From Candidatus Gastranaerophilales bacterium (lineage in GTDB: Bacteria; Cyanobacteriota; Vampirovibrionia; Gastranaerophilales; Gastranaerophilaceae), in the NCBI GenBank assembly GCA_944326525.1, contig CALVEG010000007.1:32524-96523 (forward strand): a stretch of 64,000 bases of DNA, given 5' to 3'. How positions within the stretch are numbered: position 1 is the stretch's first letter; each line of letters starts with the position of its first letter. The notes below the pieces were generated by a model. It was not told the origin of the DNA and made no database searches. It was given only the letters and a program-made list of their open reading frames with translations. The position numbers and the translations under genes were made by a program. Below, one piece after another: positions 8,379 to 17,358 of this stretch.

Positions 8379-9425
8379 TTAAACATCTGCACTAAGGTAT
8401 TGTTTTTCATAATGAAGTCTGTCACGAAAACGATTAATCCTTTGCATTACTTCCTTAAACATCGGAATAGGAAGGCTTTGTTTACCATCAGAAAGAGCCT
8501 TTTCCGGATCATGGTGAACTTCAATCATAATTCCATCAGCTCCAACAACAAGTCCGGCTTTAGCCAAAGGTTCAATAAGATATCTTTGTCCTGTGCCATG
8601 GCTTGGATCAACAATTATCGGAAGGTGCGAATACTTTTTAATAACCGGAATTGATGCAATATCCATCACATTTCGAGTAAAAGTACTGTCAAAACTTCTT
8701 ATTCCTCTTTCACAAAGAATAACATTTTTATTCCCCTGATATAAAATATGTTCAGCAGCCAAAAGAAATTCTCTTATGGTACTTGCAAGCCCGCGTTTAA
8801 GAATAACAGGCTTGTTGCAGCGTCCAACAGCTTGAAGAAGTTTAAAATTCTGAACATTTCTTGCTCCGATTTGCAAAACATCAACATAATCGCACATCAT
8901 ATCAAGATCTGACGCATCCATAACCTCTGATACCGTCAAAAGTCCTGTTTCTTCGCTTGCCTTTTTCAAATATTGAAGCGCTTTTTCGCCAAAACCTTGA
9001 AAATCATACGGAGAAGTTCGAGGTTTAAAAGCACCACCCCTTAAAAACTGACATCCTGCTTCTTTTGCAGCAATAGCAACTTTTAAAAGACCTTCATAAT
9101 CATCTTCAACCGAACAAGGTCCAGCCATTACAACCGGTTTATTGTTACCGCCAATCTTAACCCCGTTTGAGAAAGAAATAACGGTATCTTCTTCTTGAAG
9201 GTCACGTGAAGCTAATCTGTAAGGCTCTCTTATAATCTTAACTTCTTTAACTCCTTCTAATGCAGCTAATCTATCCGGAGAAACAGTATTTTTATCACCA
9301 AAAGCATCGATTACGGTAAGAAGTTCACCTTGATTACATCTAACTCTAAAGCCATTATCAGTCAACAAATCCAATACTTTTTGTATGTTAACCTTTGTCG
9401 CATTACGCTCCATTACAATAATCAT
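8379..9425 (-). CDS. aroF: 3-deoxy-7-phosphoheptulonate (DAHP) synthase, type I-beta
   Basis: A 348-residue enzyme that condenses phosphoenolpyruvate and erythrose 4-phosphate, the first step of the shikimate pathway. Residues 1-75 form the ferredoxin-like regulatory domain seen in Thermotoga-type enzymes, which mediates feedback inhibition by aromatic amino acids. The barrel shows AGPCSVE near 102, GGAFKPRTSPY near 134, the LKRG block and DPSHGTGQR. Length and domain order match the I-beta subclass. It has its own ribosome site (AGAGGA) and shares a terminator with the facing operon. The gene symbol follows common use for this subclass. Confidence 0.93.
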   Translation of the reverse strand: MIIVMERNATKVNIQKVLDLLTDNGFRVRCNQGELLTVIDAFGDKNTVSPDRLAALEGVKEVKIIREPYRLASRDLQEEDTVISFSNGVKIGGNNKPVVMAGPCSVEDDYEGLLKVAIAAKEAGCQFLRGGAFKPRTSPYDFQGFGEKALQYLKKASEETGLLTVSEVMDASDLDMMCDYVDVLQIGARNVQNFKLLQAVGRCNKPVILKRGLASTIREFLLAAEHILYQGNKNVILCERGIRSFDSTFTRNVMDIASIPVIKKYSHLPIIVDPSHGTGQRYLIEPLAKAGLVVGADGIMIEVHHDPEKALSDGKQSLPIPMFKEVMQRINRFRDRLHYEKQYLSADV

Positions 9426-9490
9426 AATTCAAATTCCTCTCATTGGGGTTGTACAAAACCTGCGCTGTTAATGTAACATAAACTTATTTT

Positions 9491-10105
9491 TCAATCAATT
9501 TTACAACCGTTTTTCGTTAATTTTCTTTTCAAATTAATTGCCGGAAAATATTCCGGAAGAATATTTAAGCAAGTATTTACAGATTTTAAAGCACTTTCAA
9601 AACGTCCTTCCAAAATCGCAAACTCCGCAAGAAGAATGTGAAGTTCAGGATCTTGATAAAAATAATTTTTAGCTCTTTCAAGAAAAAATCTTGCATAAGA
9701 ATACACACTATTTTTTAAAAATACACGGCCGATATATTTATAAACCTCAGGATTAACCGAAAAAAACGAATCCGCATAACTTAAAACTTCATCAGCATAT
9801 TCACCTTTTTGGTAATTAATCAAAAGACCCAAATCTATTTCAAGAAAATTTCTCAATTCAAAATATGTAGGATACTGAACAGGTTTATTTAAAAGGATTC
9901 CGGCTAATTTTTCTCCCCACTTAGCACGAGGATCAGCCTCGGAGATTTCCAAGAAAAACTTTTCAGCCTCATCTGGTTTTGCTGTCAAAATTTTGCAATA
10001 AGCAAGTTCAAGCAAGCAATTATTTTTTTCAAAAAAACTTTGACATTCCTCATCAAGAGAGAATGTCAAAAGTTTATTTTTAGCATCTTCGTAAGTATTA
10101 ATCAT
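9491..10105 (-). CDS. TPR-like repeat protein
   Basis: A 204-residue, mostly helical protein without a signal peptide. It has two to three TPR-like units; the last third (YSYARFFLERAKNYF, then the ILLAEFAILEGRFESALKSV block) is clearest. It starts two bases after the stop of the upstream secreted TPR gene, so the pair is probably translated in tandem. The start has little Shine-Dalgarno sequence, which fits coupling. Function unknown. Confidence 0.65.
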   Translation of the reverse strand: MINTYEDAKNKLLTFSLDEECQSFFEKNNCLLELAYCKILTAKPDEAEKFFLEISEADPRAKWGEKLAGILLNKPVQYPTYFELRNFLEIDLGLLINYQKGEYADEVLSYADSFFSVNPEVYKYIGRVFLKNSVYSYARFFLERAKNYFYQDPELHILLAEFAILEGRFESALKSVNTCLNILPEYFPAINLKRKLTKNGCKID

Positions 10106-10107
10106 AA

Positions 10108-11103
10108 TTATCTGTCATTATCTGACGTATTAAAATCAAAATTATTCAGCATAGAACTCATCATCATAGACTGAATAACTTGCGGATCAACATTTTGAGC
10201 ACCTTCTTTTGTTCCTGCTTGCATCATATAAGGAAGCATTTGCGCCATTGGGTCATTGTTAGTATTTTGATTATTACCCAACATCATATTCATTTGTGCC
10301 ATTTGCGGATTTTGATACATTGCAGGATTTGGAGTTGATGGTTGAATAGAAACAGTCATGCCCGCTTTTTTTAGAGTATTCAAAGCTTCAACAATTTCGT
10401 CATTAGAAACTTCGCCATCTGCAAGCGCAATTAAGTTGTCCGTAATATTAAAACTAGAATTTTTATCATCAAATTCTTTAATTTCCTGAATATCATCACT
10501 ATTAAGTTCAGGTTTTCTATTAATATTTTTCTGAATAGATTCAAGGTTTTTCAACTTCATTTGTTCTTTCAACTCAGGAGAAAACCCATCACCATAAGGT
10601 GCATTAATAAATTCATCCAAAGGATCCGGTTCTTCACCAACCATCAAATCAGGATCAACACAAAGCGGTCCGCCGATAATACAATCCCTGCCTTTTGCAG
10701 CATAAGTAGTCATCGCTTCATTTGGGTTGATAGTTATAACTTTTTCATAAGCAGCAACTGCCCCGTCAGAATCACCAAGATTAGCTAAAGCCATTGCAAG
10801 ATAGTAATAAGCTCTTGCATTATCAGGGTTTTTCTCTACAAAAGATATAAGTTCCTGTGCAGCACCTGTATAATTATTTTTCTTATAATTTGAAACAGCA
10901 TGTTCTAAATTCGGTTTCGGATAAAGTTTCGGATCATATTCAAAAGCCGAAATAGTTATAGGAGCTTCAACAGGATCCGCTGATGGAATTGTAGAGCGGT
11001 TTATTACAGTATAAGGCTTAGTACTGCCTGCAGCTAAAGAGGCTCCAGTTGTTGCGCCTAATATCAAAACTGTTGAAATAAGTAAAGCTAAGTTTTTATT
11101 CAT
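10108..11103 (-). CDS. Secreted TPR protein with Met/Gln/Asn-rich tail
   Basis: About 331 residues. A signal peptide ends near SLAAG. TPR units lie at about 65-140 (YYYLAMALANLGDSDGAVAAYEKV). The C-terminal 80 residues are rich in Met, Gln and Asn, giving a low-complexity tail. The ATG at 11103 is preferred because AAAGGA is well spaced for it; the ATG at 11112 lies directly behind that site. It is followed by a second TPR gene with a two-base gap. Likely a periplasmic or surface scaffold; no function is assigned. Confidence 0.7.
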   Translation of the reverse strand: MNKNLALLISTVLILGATTGASLAAGSTKPYTVINRSTIPSADPVEAPITISAFEYDPKLYPKPNLEHAVSNYKKNNYTGAAQELISFVEKNPDNARAYYYLAMALANLGDSDGAVAAYEKVITINPNEAMTTYAAKGRDCIIGGPLCVDPDLMVGEEPDPLDEFINAPYGDGFSPELKEQMKLKNLESIQKNINRKPELNSDDIQEIKEFDDKNSSFNITDNLIALADGEVSNDEIVEALNTLKKAGMTVSIQPSTPNPAMYQNPQMAQMNMMLGNNQNTNNDPMAQMLPYMMQAGTKEGAQNVDPQVIQSMMMSSMLNNFDFNTSDNDR

Positions 11104-11224
11104 CTTAATCATCCTTTATTCTAAACTTAATGATTTTTTTATTGATATCAACTAAAGAGTATAACTCAATTTATTTTATTATATACCTTTTTAATAAAAT
11201 ATACACTAATATAAATATATGAAA

Positions 11225-11806
11225 TTACTCATCAGTTTTTTTAAACATGTGTCTTTTTTTGTACAGTATAACAAAAAACAGGATAATAAGGACTGTAACA
11301 CCTAAAATAACCCATTCTATATAATGTTTAATCGCTTCACCGAAGAGCATAAGCACGATACTTACGAGATAAAATCTCAAACCTCTGCCGAAAAAACTTG
11401 CTATCATGAATTTCCAAAAATTCATATTCAAAATTCCGCTGGTAATTGTAAAAATTTTATAAGGAATAGGAGTAAAAGCAGAGAAAAATACAGCAAACGA
11501 ACCGTATTTCCCATACATTTTTTCGACATTATCAAACTGTTCGTGTTTGTTTCTAAAAATAAAATTAAAAACAGGACGTCCTCCGACATACCCGATAAAA
11601 TATCCGAAAGCACCGCCGAAAGCAGAAGCTATGGTACAAATTGTGGCATAATAAAGAGCTTTATCCGGCTTTGCGATATCCATAGAAATCAAAAGAATAT
11701 CAGGCGGGGGCACCAGAAAAAAGCTTTCTATAAAGGAATTAAGAGCCAATCCTTGGACCCCCCAACTTTGAAACAAATCATTTATTTTCAAAAGAATATC
11801 ATGCAT
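11225..11806 (-). CDS. DedA/YqaA-family membrane protein (VTT/SNARE-associated domain)
   Basis: A 193-residue protein with four to five hydrophobic segments. It has the family's re-entrant loop features: the ESFFLVPPPDILL segment, FGYFIGYVGGRP near 68-79, and FFSAFTPIPYKIFTITSG near 108-125, followed by GRGLRFYLV. YqaA-type DedA relatives are thought to be lipid-scramblase-like or flippase-like envelope proteins. It lies 20 bases downstream of trpS with a GGAGAG ribosome site and is probably co-transcribed with it. The substrate is not known. Confidence 0.85.
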   Translation of the reverse strand: MHDILLKINDLFQSWGVQGLALNSFIESFFLVPPPDILLISMDIAKPDKALYYATICTIASAFGGAFGYFIGYVGGRPVFNFIFRNKHEQFDNVEKMYGKYGSFAVFFSAFTPIPYKIFTITSGILNMNFWKFMIASFFGRGLRFYLVSIVLMLFGEAIKHYIEWVILGVTVLIILFFVILYKKRHMFKKTDE

Positions 11807-11826
11807 TGGCTCTCTCCATAACCGTT

Positions 11827-12828
11827 TTAATACATTCTAACAAGTTTTCGTACTTCTTTAAGGACTTTTTGCGCTTCCGCACGAGCCTTTTCCGAACCTT
11901 TTCTTATAATTTCATGAACAACTTCCGGATTTTGTTCATAGTATGCTCTTTTTTCGCGAATAGGTGCCATTTTTTCATTTATAACTTGCGCAAGCTGTCT
12001 TTTACAATCCGCACAACCTCTCAAACCTTTTTCGCATTCACATCTAACTTGCTGAACCTGTTCATCCGAGCCGAACACTTGCCAATATTTAAATGCAACT
12101 TCGCACTCGTCAGGATGTCCCGGATCATCTTTTCTCATTCTGCTTCTGTCAGTAATAGCAGTCATAATTTTTTTAGCCGTAACTTCCGCAGTATCAGAAA
12201 TTTTAATATCATTTTGGAAAGATTTGCCCATTTTGTTTCCGTCCAACCCGCAAATCAATGAACAATTATTCAGCAATGGTTCCGGCTCATTGAAAAAGTC
12301 ACATTTATAAATATTGTTGAATCTTCTCGCGATATCACGTGTAATTTCGATATGCGCGACCTGATCAATTCCAACAGGAATATATGAAGAGTTAAACATC
12401 ATAATATCCGCACTCATCAAAACAGGATACCCTAACAATCCGTAACTTACCTGCGAATTTGCCCCTTCTTTTGTGCGAAGAATTTTTGCCATATCCTTAA
12501 GGCAAGGATCTCTCTCAACCCAGTTTTGAGGAGTAACCATACTTAAGTAAATATTAAGCTCTGCAATTTCCGGCACCAACGATTGCACATAAATCGTAGA
12601 AACTTCAGGATCAATCCCGCAGCTTAACCAATCTGCAACGACATCAAAAACATCATTTTGAAGATTTTCTGTTTTATCGTATTTGGTAGTAAGAGCGTGC
12701 CAATCAGCTACAAAGAAAAAGCTTTCATATTGCTTTTGGAGTTTAACCCAATTTTGAATAACTCCAAGATAGTGTCCCAAATGAAGTTTTCCGGTAGGCC
12801 TCATGCCTGATACAATTCGTTTATTCAT
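11827..12828 (-). CDS. trpS: Tryptophan--tRNA ligase
   Basis: A 333-residue class Ic aminoacyl-tRNA synthetase charging tRNA-Trp. The HIGH signature appears as HLGH at 16-19 (after SGMRPTGKL), and the KMSKS loop as KMGKS. Length and motif order match bacterial TrpS. One oddity is a cysteine cluster near residue 256-275 (CECEKGLRGCADCKRQ), possibly a metal site within an insertion. It has an AAAGGA ribosome site. It is the first gene of a probable two-gene unit with the YqaA-type membrane protein. Confidence 0.95.
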   Translation of the reverse strand: MNKRIVSGMRPTGKLHLGHYLGVIQNWVKLQKQYESFFFVADWHALTTKYDKTENLQNDVFDVVADWLSCGIDPEVSTIYVQSLVPEIAELNIYLSMVTPQNWVERDPCLKDMAKILRTKEGANSQVSYGLLGYPVLMSADIMMFNSSYIPVGIDQVAHIEITRDIARRFNNIYKCDFFNEPEPLLNNCSLICGLDGNKMGKSFQNDIKISDTAEVTAKKIMTAITDRSRMRKDDPGHPDECEVAFKYWQVFGSDEQVQQVRCECEKGLRGCADCKRQLAQVINEKMAPIREKRAYYEQNPEVVHEIIRKGSEKARAEAQKVLKEVRKLVRMY

Positions 12829-12918
12829 GTTTACACGTCCTTTCTACAAATGACATTATATCAACAAAAAAACTAATATGTAAATAAAAGATTGAGTATG
12901 CTAATAAAAGCAAATTGC

Positions 12919-12946
12919 TTGATTTTCAATCAAAAACTGTTATAAT
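12919..12946 (+). promoter_or_regulatory. Promoter placed for a leaderless transcript
   Basis: TTGATT at 12919-12924, a 16 bp spacer and TATAAT at 12941-12946 with the extended -10 TGT in front. Only 7 nt separate the -10 box from the ATG at 12954, and there is no Shine-Dalgarno sequence. The predicted transcription start is therefore at or next to the start codon. Confidence 0.6.
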
Positions 12947-12953
12947 AGAACTT

Positions 12954-13550
12954 ATGAAAAGAGCTTTATTATGTATGTTAATATTAGGCAGTTTAAGCGG
13001 TATACCGGCTTATTCTGCAGCTCCCCTTGAAAACATACAACTTGAAATGAGAGAGCAGGATCCGGTAATATTAAATCCTGGAACATTTATCCCCGTAATA
13101 AGCGCGCAGGAAATTTCAACACAATATAATTCAGAAGGTTATAAAGTTAAATTTATTGCCACAACTGATTTATTTATGTATGAAACCAAAATAGTTCCAG
13201 AAAACACCCTTTTTGAGGGCTACATCGAAAAAATGAATGAACCCATAATCGGAACAAACGCTTCAATGATTATCCGAATAGCTAAAATGATATTACCTGA
13301 CGGATATGAACTACCGATGAAGGGATATATTTACACTTCCAATAACAATCTTATAGGCGGAGGTGTTTCAGAACCGGAAAATTGGATTAGAATGCCCCAC
13401 TATCAACAAAAATTAAAAGGAACAGCAACACTTCAACTTAAACCGGGCGAAAGAAGAAAAATGGGCGAACACACAACTCTCCCCTCCGGTCTTGATTTGC
13501 TTATAATACTTACTGAACCGCTAGAAATCACACACGTATTAACAAATTGA
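12954..13550 (+). CDS. Secreted protein of unknown function, related to its downstream neighbour
   Basis: A 198-residue protein with a signal peptide (hydrophobic to about PAYSAA). The mature part is a beta-rich domain with the pattern P-G-x-FIPVI, then an I-x-PENTLFEGYI element, then a PDGYELPM element and a glycine patch (LIGGG). The next gene product shows the same order of elements (PAGQNIPVI, IAPAGSSITGQV, PYGTQIPI, LVGGT), so the two look like paralogues. TrbI/VirB10-like beta-barrel domains have similar short motifs, but I cannot confirm that link. Position suggests a link with the TonB-ExbBD genes. The start was chosen from the promoter position and signal peptide. Confidence 0.65.
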   Translation: MKRALLCMLILGSLSGIPAYSAAPLENIQLEMREQDPVILNPGTFIPVISAQEISTQYNSEGYKVKFIATTDLFMYETKIVPENTLFEGYIEKMNEPIIGTNASMIIRIAKMILPDGYELPMKGYIYTSNNNLIGGGVSEPENWIRMPHYQQKLKGTATLQLKPGERRKMGEHTTLPSGLDLLIILTEPLEITHVLTN

Positions 13551-13575
13551 CAAGAAAATTAAATTAAAATAAAAT
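13547..13575 (+). promoter_or_regulatory. Promoter for the glycine-zipper secreted protein
   Basis: TTGACA at 13547-13552, a 17 bp spacer and TAAAAT at 13570-13575. The -35 box overlaps the stop codon of the preceding gene. Confidence 0.65.
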
Positions 13576-13626
13576 GTTATAAAATATAAAAAGTTTAATC
13601 AGACATTTAGAAGGGAAGGGATAAAA

Positions 13627-14415
13627 ATGAAAGCAAAAATAAGTATATTATTAGCAGCAGTATTGTTTGGGGCAAATATGTCAATTGCAGCAAGCAATTT
13701 CAATTATACGGAACAACCTCCGGTATATCAACAGCAGCAATACAATCCTGCACCTCAATTTGGTGCACCGTCAAACAATTTTCAAAGACAAAATTATAAT
13801 AAACCCGTAAATACAAACACTACTTTAAAAGGTCATATTGTAACCGTTCCTGCAGGTCAAAACATACCTGTAATCACAACAATGGCCCTAAGTTCAGAAA
13901 ATCTTACTCTGGGACAAAATGTAACAGTTGCGCTGAATTCTGACTTTTACTATAACGGAAGCCTTATAGCTCCGGCAGGAAGCTCTATTACTGGTCAAGT
14001 TTTAGAAGTATCCAAAGCCAAAAGAGGCAGTATGAACGGAAAACTTATGATAAGATTTACTCAAATCACAACACCATACGGAACTCAAATTCCGATTTCT
14101 GCAGTAATCAAAACAGATGACGGCACAGGGGTTCTAGTCGGCGGAACCAAATTGGATGTTGCAAAAGATTACGGCAAAGACCTTGCAGTAGGTTCAGCGG
14201 CCGGTGCAACAGCAGGGCTTGTTATGAGTGCTATATCCGGAGGAAATATTGGTAAAGGAGCAGCTCTTGGCACAGCAGTAGGCGCAGGTGGCGGACTTGT
14301 TAAATCTATTTGGGATAAAGGAGATAACGTCGAAATCCCAGCAAATGCCGGAATTTCATTAACACTTACCCAAGCTATTACAGTAAATCCCGCAATATAT
14401 AATACTAATTATTAG
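13627..14415 (+). CDS. Secreted glycine-zipper protein with TrbI-like domain
   Basis: A 262-residue protein. A signal peptide (to about SIAAS) precedes a Gln/Asn/Pro-rich linker (25-65), a beta domain at about 68-180, and a glycine-zipper segment at 190-227 (GSAAGATAGLVMSAISGG and a GKGAALGTAVGAGGG stretch) that could insert in a membrane. The beta domain shares its motif order with the gene upstream. Glycine zippers are common in outer-membrane-associated proteins. It has an AAGGGAAGGG ribosome site and lies just before the tonB gene. Function unknown; an envelope role is inferred. Confidence 0.68.
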   Translation: MKAKISILLAAVLFGANMSIAASNFNYTEQPPVYQQQQYNPAPQFGAPSNNFQRQNYNKPVNTNTTLKGHIVTVPAGQNIPVITTMALSSENLTLGQNVTVALNSDFYYNGSLIAPAGSSITGQVLEVSKAKRGSMNGKLMIRFTQITTPYGTQIPISAVIKTDDGTGVLVGGTKLDVAKDYGKDLAVGSAAGATAGLVMSAISGGNIGKGAALGTAVGAGGGLVKSIWDKGDNVEIPANAGISLTLTQAITVNPAIYNTNY

Positions 14416-14523
14416 AAAATCGGGTAATAATTTTACTGTTAAATTATAATAGAATTACACAGACAGAGAGAAAACTGTAATTAGTAAAAGAACAACATTT
14501 AAACGAAAGGTTTAATTAGGGAT

Positions 14524-15753
14524 ATGTCAATCATTGGAAAATATACCGTTGATAAAGAAGAAGATAATCAGGAGAATGTCGGCTTTACGCTTCCTGCGAC
14601 AGCAAAAAAGAGTAAAGAAGATGATCTGAAAAAAGACATTGTTATATCGACAATTCTTCACCCAACGGTAGTTGGATTAATTTATCTTATCTCATTCATT
14701 CTTTTATTATTCGGGATAAAGCTAAGTATTTTTGACAGACCGAAACCAAAAATGAAGGATATAGAGTTTGTTCTTGTAGAAAAAGAGGGTACACCTATAA
14801 ACAAGAACACACCATACCGTTCAGACATAAATTCACGAGCAGGCGGACATCATGATCCGACAAAACCTGTTTCAATGCCATCCCCAGCGCCTGCAGCGTC
14901 ACAAAAGCCATCTCCTGCACCGCAGCCACCGGCAAAAGCAAAACAGCCTGCACCACAGAAATCACAAACACAACCAAAACCACAACCGGTTAAGAAACCA
15001 ACTATAGCGGAACAAATTCAACAAGCAGTTCAGCCAAAGCCTGAGCAACCTAAAGCAAAACCGGAACCGCCGGCACCGACAAAAGCACCACAAGCAGCAA
15101 AACCGGCACCTCCGACAGCTAAACCTTCAATAAAACCGCCGTTGACACCAAAACCTGTCGCAAAACCAAGCAGTGCCTTCCAAGTTCCTGTACCATCAGG
15201 CGGTACCAAAACAGGCACCTACGCAACAGGTCCAATAAGCGGCTCAGGAACAGCAAATAAAGGCGGAGGCTCAGGCGGACCCGTTAGTGGAAGTGGCAGC
15301 GGAAGTTACACACCTGCGCCAACCCTAGCACCTACAGGAGGCGGAAGTTCATCAGGACAAAAGCTTGCCAGAGGCGGTGGCGGAGGAACCGGCGGAGTTG
15401 GAAATCCTGGCCCAGGAAACCCTAACGGCGCACCCGGAATTGATACCATCAGAGAACCTGACTTTGGACCTTATATGAGAGAACTCCAAAGAAGAATTAA
15501 AATGAACTGGGATCCGCCAAAAGGTAACGAAAGCAAAAGAGTTGTATTATTATTTAAAATTGCTAAAGATGGAAGACTACTTTCTTGCAGCGTATACAAA
15601 TCTTCCGGACTAAAAAGTGCTGATGATGCGGCGTTGAATGCAGTTAAGCTTACAGCCCCATTCAGACCGCTTCCGGCAGAATACAAAGGCGCAAGCATTG
15701 ATATTCAATTCACATTTGATTACAACGTGTTTGGCGCTGCAGGTTACCAATAA
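14524..15753 (+). CDS. tonB: TonB-type energy transducer
   Basis: A 409-residue protein with one membrane segment (about 42-66), a long Pro/Lys/Ala- and then Gly/Ser-rich periplasmic spacer (110-300), and a C-terminal TonB/TolA-like domain from about 315 (MRELQRRIKMNWDPP, then the VVLLFKIAKDGRLLSCSVYKSSG block). TonB couples the proton motive force from ExbB/ExbD to outer-membrane transport. TolA is an alternative, since the neighbours could equally be TolQ/TolR. The next three genes encode the ExbB/ExbD partners, closely spaced on the same strand. The cytoplasmic N-terminus before the membrane segment is unusually long for TonB. Confidence 0.85.
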   Translation: MSIIGKYTVDKEEDNQENVGFTLPATAKKSKEDDLKKDIVISTILHPTVVGLIYLISFILLLFGIKLSIFDRPKPKMKDIEFVLVEKEGTPINKNTPYRSDINSRAGGHHDPTKPVSMPSPAPAASQKPSPAPQPPAKAKQPAPQKSQTQPKPQPVKKPTIAEQIQQAVQPKPEQPKAKPEPPAPTKAPQAAKPAPPTAKPSIKPPLTPKPVAKPSSAFQVPVPSGGTKTGTYATGPISGSGTANKGGGSGGPVSGSGSGSYTPAPTLAPTGGGSSSGQKLARGGGGGTGGVGNPGPGNPNGAPGIDTIREPDFGPYMRELQRRIKMNWDPPKGNESKRVVLLFKIAKDGRLLSCSVYKSSGLKSADDAALNAVKLTAPFRPLPAEYKGASIDIQFTFDYNVFGAAGYQ

Positions 15754-15801
15754 AAACAGTAAAAATTAGAAGGAAAAATATAAAAGGAGAGGATAACAAA
15801 A

Positions 15802-16446
15802 ATGGAATTACTATTACACTCAATTCAACTGGACTGGCCTGTACTTTTACCGATATTAGTTTGTTCAATACTGGTAGTAGCGGTTGTATTTAACAGATTT
15901 CAGTTTTACAAAGAAAACAAAAGAGATGTTGTTTTATTCATCCCAAAACTTCAAAGAGAACTTGCGAAAAACAATCTTCAAGGAGCACAAAGTATCGCTG
16001 AAAATTGCGGCGGCGTAATCGGAGAAGTTACAGAAGAAGCTGTCAGAATTTTTTCTGAACAGAAAAACGGATTTTCAAGATCTTTTGATATTGCAGCAGC
16101 ACTTGCTACAAGAAAACTTGAAAGTCATCTTACAATTCTTGGTACAATCGGCGGTGTTGCACCGTTTTTAGGGTTGTTTGGAACTGTTGTAAGAATACTT
16201 TATACATTCCAAGATCTTGCAACTCAAGGTAATCAATCAGCAGCTGTTGCTATGGGTATAGGTTCAGCTTTGATTGCAACTGCTTTCGGTCTTGGGGTTG
16301 CGATTGTCGCTGTTGTTTTCTACAACTCTTTCCAATCAATAGTTAAACGCTATGAAGACGATTTTCAACTTATCAAGTTATTATTCTTAAGCTTCGTAGA
16401 TTCTGAAGACGAATCAAACAAAACAACATCAAATGTTTCATTGTAA
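15802..16446 (+). CDS. exbB: MotA/TolQ/ExbB proton channel protein
   Basis: A 214-residue protein with three membrane helices at about 13-30, 115-140 and 152-178. The family core TIGGVAPFLGLFGTVVRI at about 114-131 and the third helix (AVAMGIGSALIATAFGLGVAI) are intact. ExbB/TolQ forms the pentameric proton channel that drives TonB/TolA. It lies in the TonB cluster, 48 bases after tonB with an AAGGAGAGG site and 17 bases before the first exbD. The ExbB-or-TolQ assignment follows the TonB naming and is not certain. Confidence 0.9.
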   Translation: MELLLHSIQLDWPVLLPILVCSILVVAVVFNRFQFYKENKRDVVLFIPKLQRELAKNNLQGAQSIAENCGGVIGEVTEEAVRIFSEQKNGFSRSFDIAAALATRKLESHLTILGTIGGVAPFLGLFGTVVRILYTFQDLATQGNQSAAVAMGIGSALIATAFGLGVAIVAVVFYNSFQSIVKRYEDDFQLIKLLFLSFVDSEDESNKTTSNVSL

Positions 16447-16463
16447 ACTAAAGGAAAATTCAC

Positions 16464-16916
16464 ATGGCATTCAGCACAAATAAAAAAGAAAAACTTTTTA
16501 CAGAAATAAACATAACACCTTTAACAGACATTTTCCTTGTACTGTTAATCATAATGATGGTTGTTGCACCGACTTTTCAATCAATGGACAATGCGATTAC
16601 CGTCCCTGAGATTAACAGCGGGGTTGCAATTGAACAAAAAAATGCAACAATTGCAATTACAAGAGATGGCCAGATGTTCTTGAACGGAACTCCGATAACA
16701 GAAGATCAATTAACAAATGAACTTGTGACATTAAAGGAATCAATAGAGAAACCTGAAGTTGTAGTTAAGGCGGATGAAAAAGTAAAAAGTGCCGAGATTA
16801 TGAAAGTTATGAACGCTGCGCAAGACGCAGAATATAAAAAACTTATTGTTGCCGGAGAACCTTTGAGTAAAAAGGAACAAAAAGAGCTGAAAGAAGAAAA
16901 CAAACAAGGAGTCTAA
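16464..16916 (+). CDS. exbD: ExbD/TolR-family protein, first copy
   Basis: A 150-residue protein with the family core INITPLTDIFLVLLIIMMV at about 17-35, including the essential aspartate within the membrane helix (PLTD). A periplasmic domain follows with the VVKADEKV motif typical of ExbD/TolR. The tail ends in a Lys/Glu-rich helix absent from the second copy. The start is 17 bases after exbB. Two different ExbD-like proteins in a row imply a mixed ExbD dimer or two transducer systems. Confidence 0.9.
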   Translation: MAFSTNKKEKLFTEINITPLTDIFLVLLIIMMVVAPTFQSMDNAITVPEINSGVAIEQKNATIAITRDGQMFLNGTPITEDQLTNELVTLKESIEKPEVVVKADEKVKSAEIMKVMNAAQDAEYKKLIVAGEPLSKKEQKELKEENKQGV

Positions 16917-16918
16917 AA

Positions 16919-17308
16919 ATGAGCCGTAACCGCGGAGAATTTAATGAAATAAACATAACACCTTTAACAGATATTTTTCTTGTACTGCTAATCATAATGA
17001 TGGTAATAGCACCACTTCTTGATCAACAGGGACTTAACCTTACCGTACCTGAAAATGTTGCAGAAGAACAGGTTAAGCAAGACACCAAGATTTTAACTGT
17101 TAACGTAACTTCTGATGATAAATATTACATTGAAGGTCAAGAAATTCCCGCAAACGAACTTGAAAATTATATTAAACAAAATGCCGCAAATTTTCCTGAC
17201 GGTATGATGATAGAATCAGACGGAGAAGCAACTCACGGAGCTGTCGTAAAACTTATGGACAGTGCAAGAAACTCAGGTATTACAAGTATTTCAGTTTCCC
17301 AAGTGTAA
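16919..17308 (+). CDS. ExbD/TolR-family protein, second copy
   Basis: A 129-residue ExbD/TolR homologue starting two bases after the first copy. The first 35 residues are nearly identical to the first copy around INITPLTDIFLVLLIIMM, but the periplasmic domain has diverged (TVPENVAEEQ, then SDGEATHGAVVKLMDSA). The shared N-terminus and divergent C-terminus indicate an old tandem duplication. It is the last gene of the cluster and is followed by a hairpin terminator. Confidence 0.9.
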   Translation: MSRNRGEFNEINITPLTDIFLVLLIIMMVIAPLLDQQGLNLTVPENVAEEQVKQDTKILTVNVTSDDKYYIEGQEIPANELENYIKQNAANFPDGMMIESDGEATHGAVVKLMDSARNSGITSISVSQV

Positions 17309-17330
17309 TAATAATTCCTATATATTTACA

Positions 17331-17358
17331 AAAAGACGGATTAAAAAATCCGTCTTTT
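17331..17358. terminator. Bidirectional rho-independent terminator
   Basis: Stem AAAAGACGGATT pairing with AATCCGTCTTTT around an AAAA loop. It serves the TonB cluster on the plus strand and abuts the stop codon of the minus-strand gene ending at 17358. Confidence 0.88.

Noticed and set aside
11806..12261. 151-residue plus-strand reading frame
   Set aside because: It is antisense to the 3' part of trpS, and its Phe/Ser-rich translation is typical of a shadow frame.
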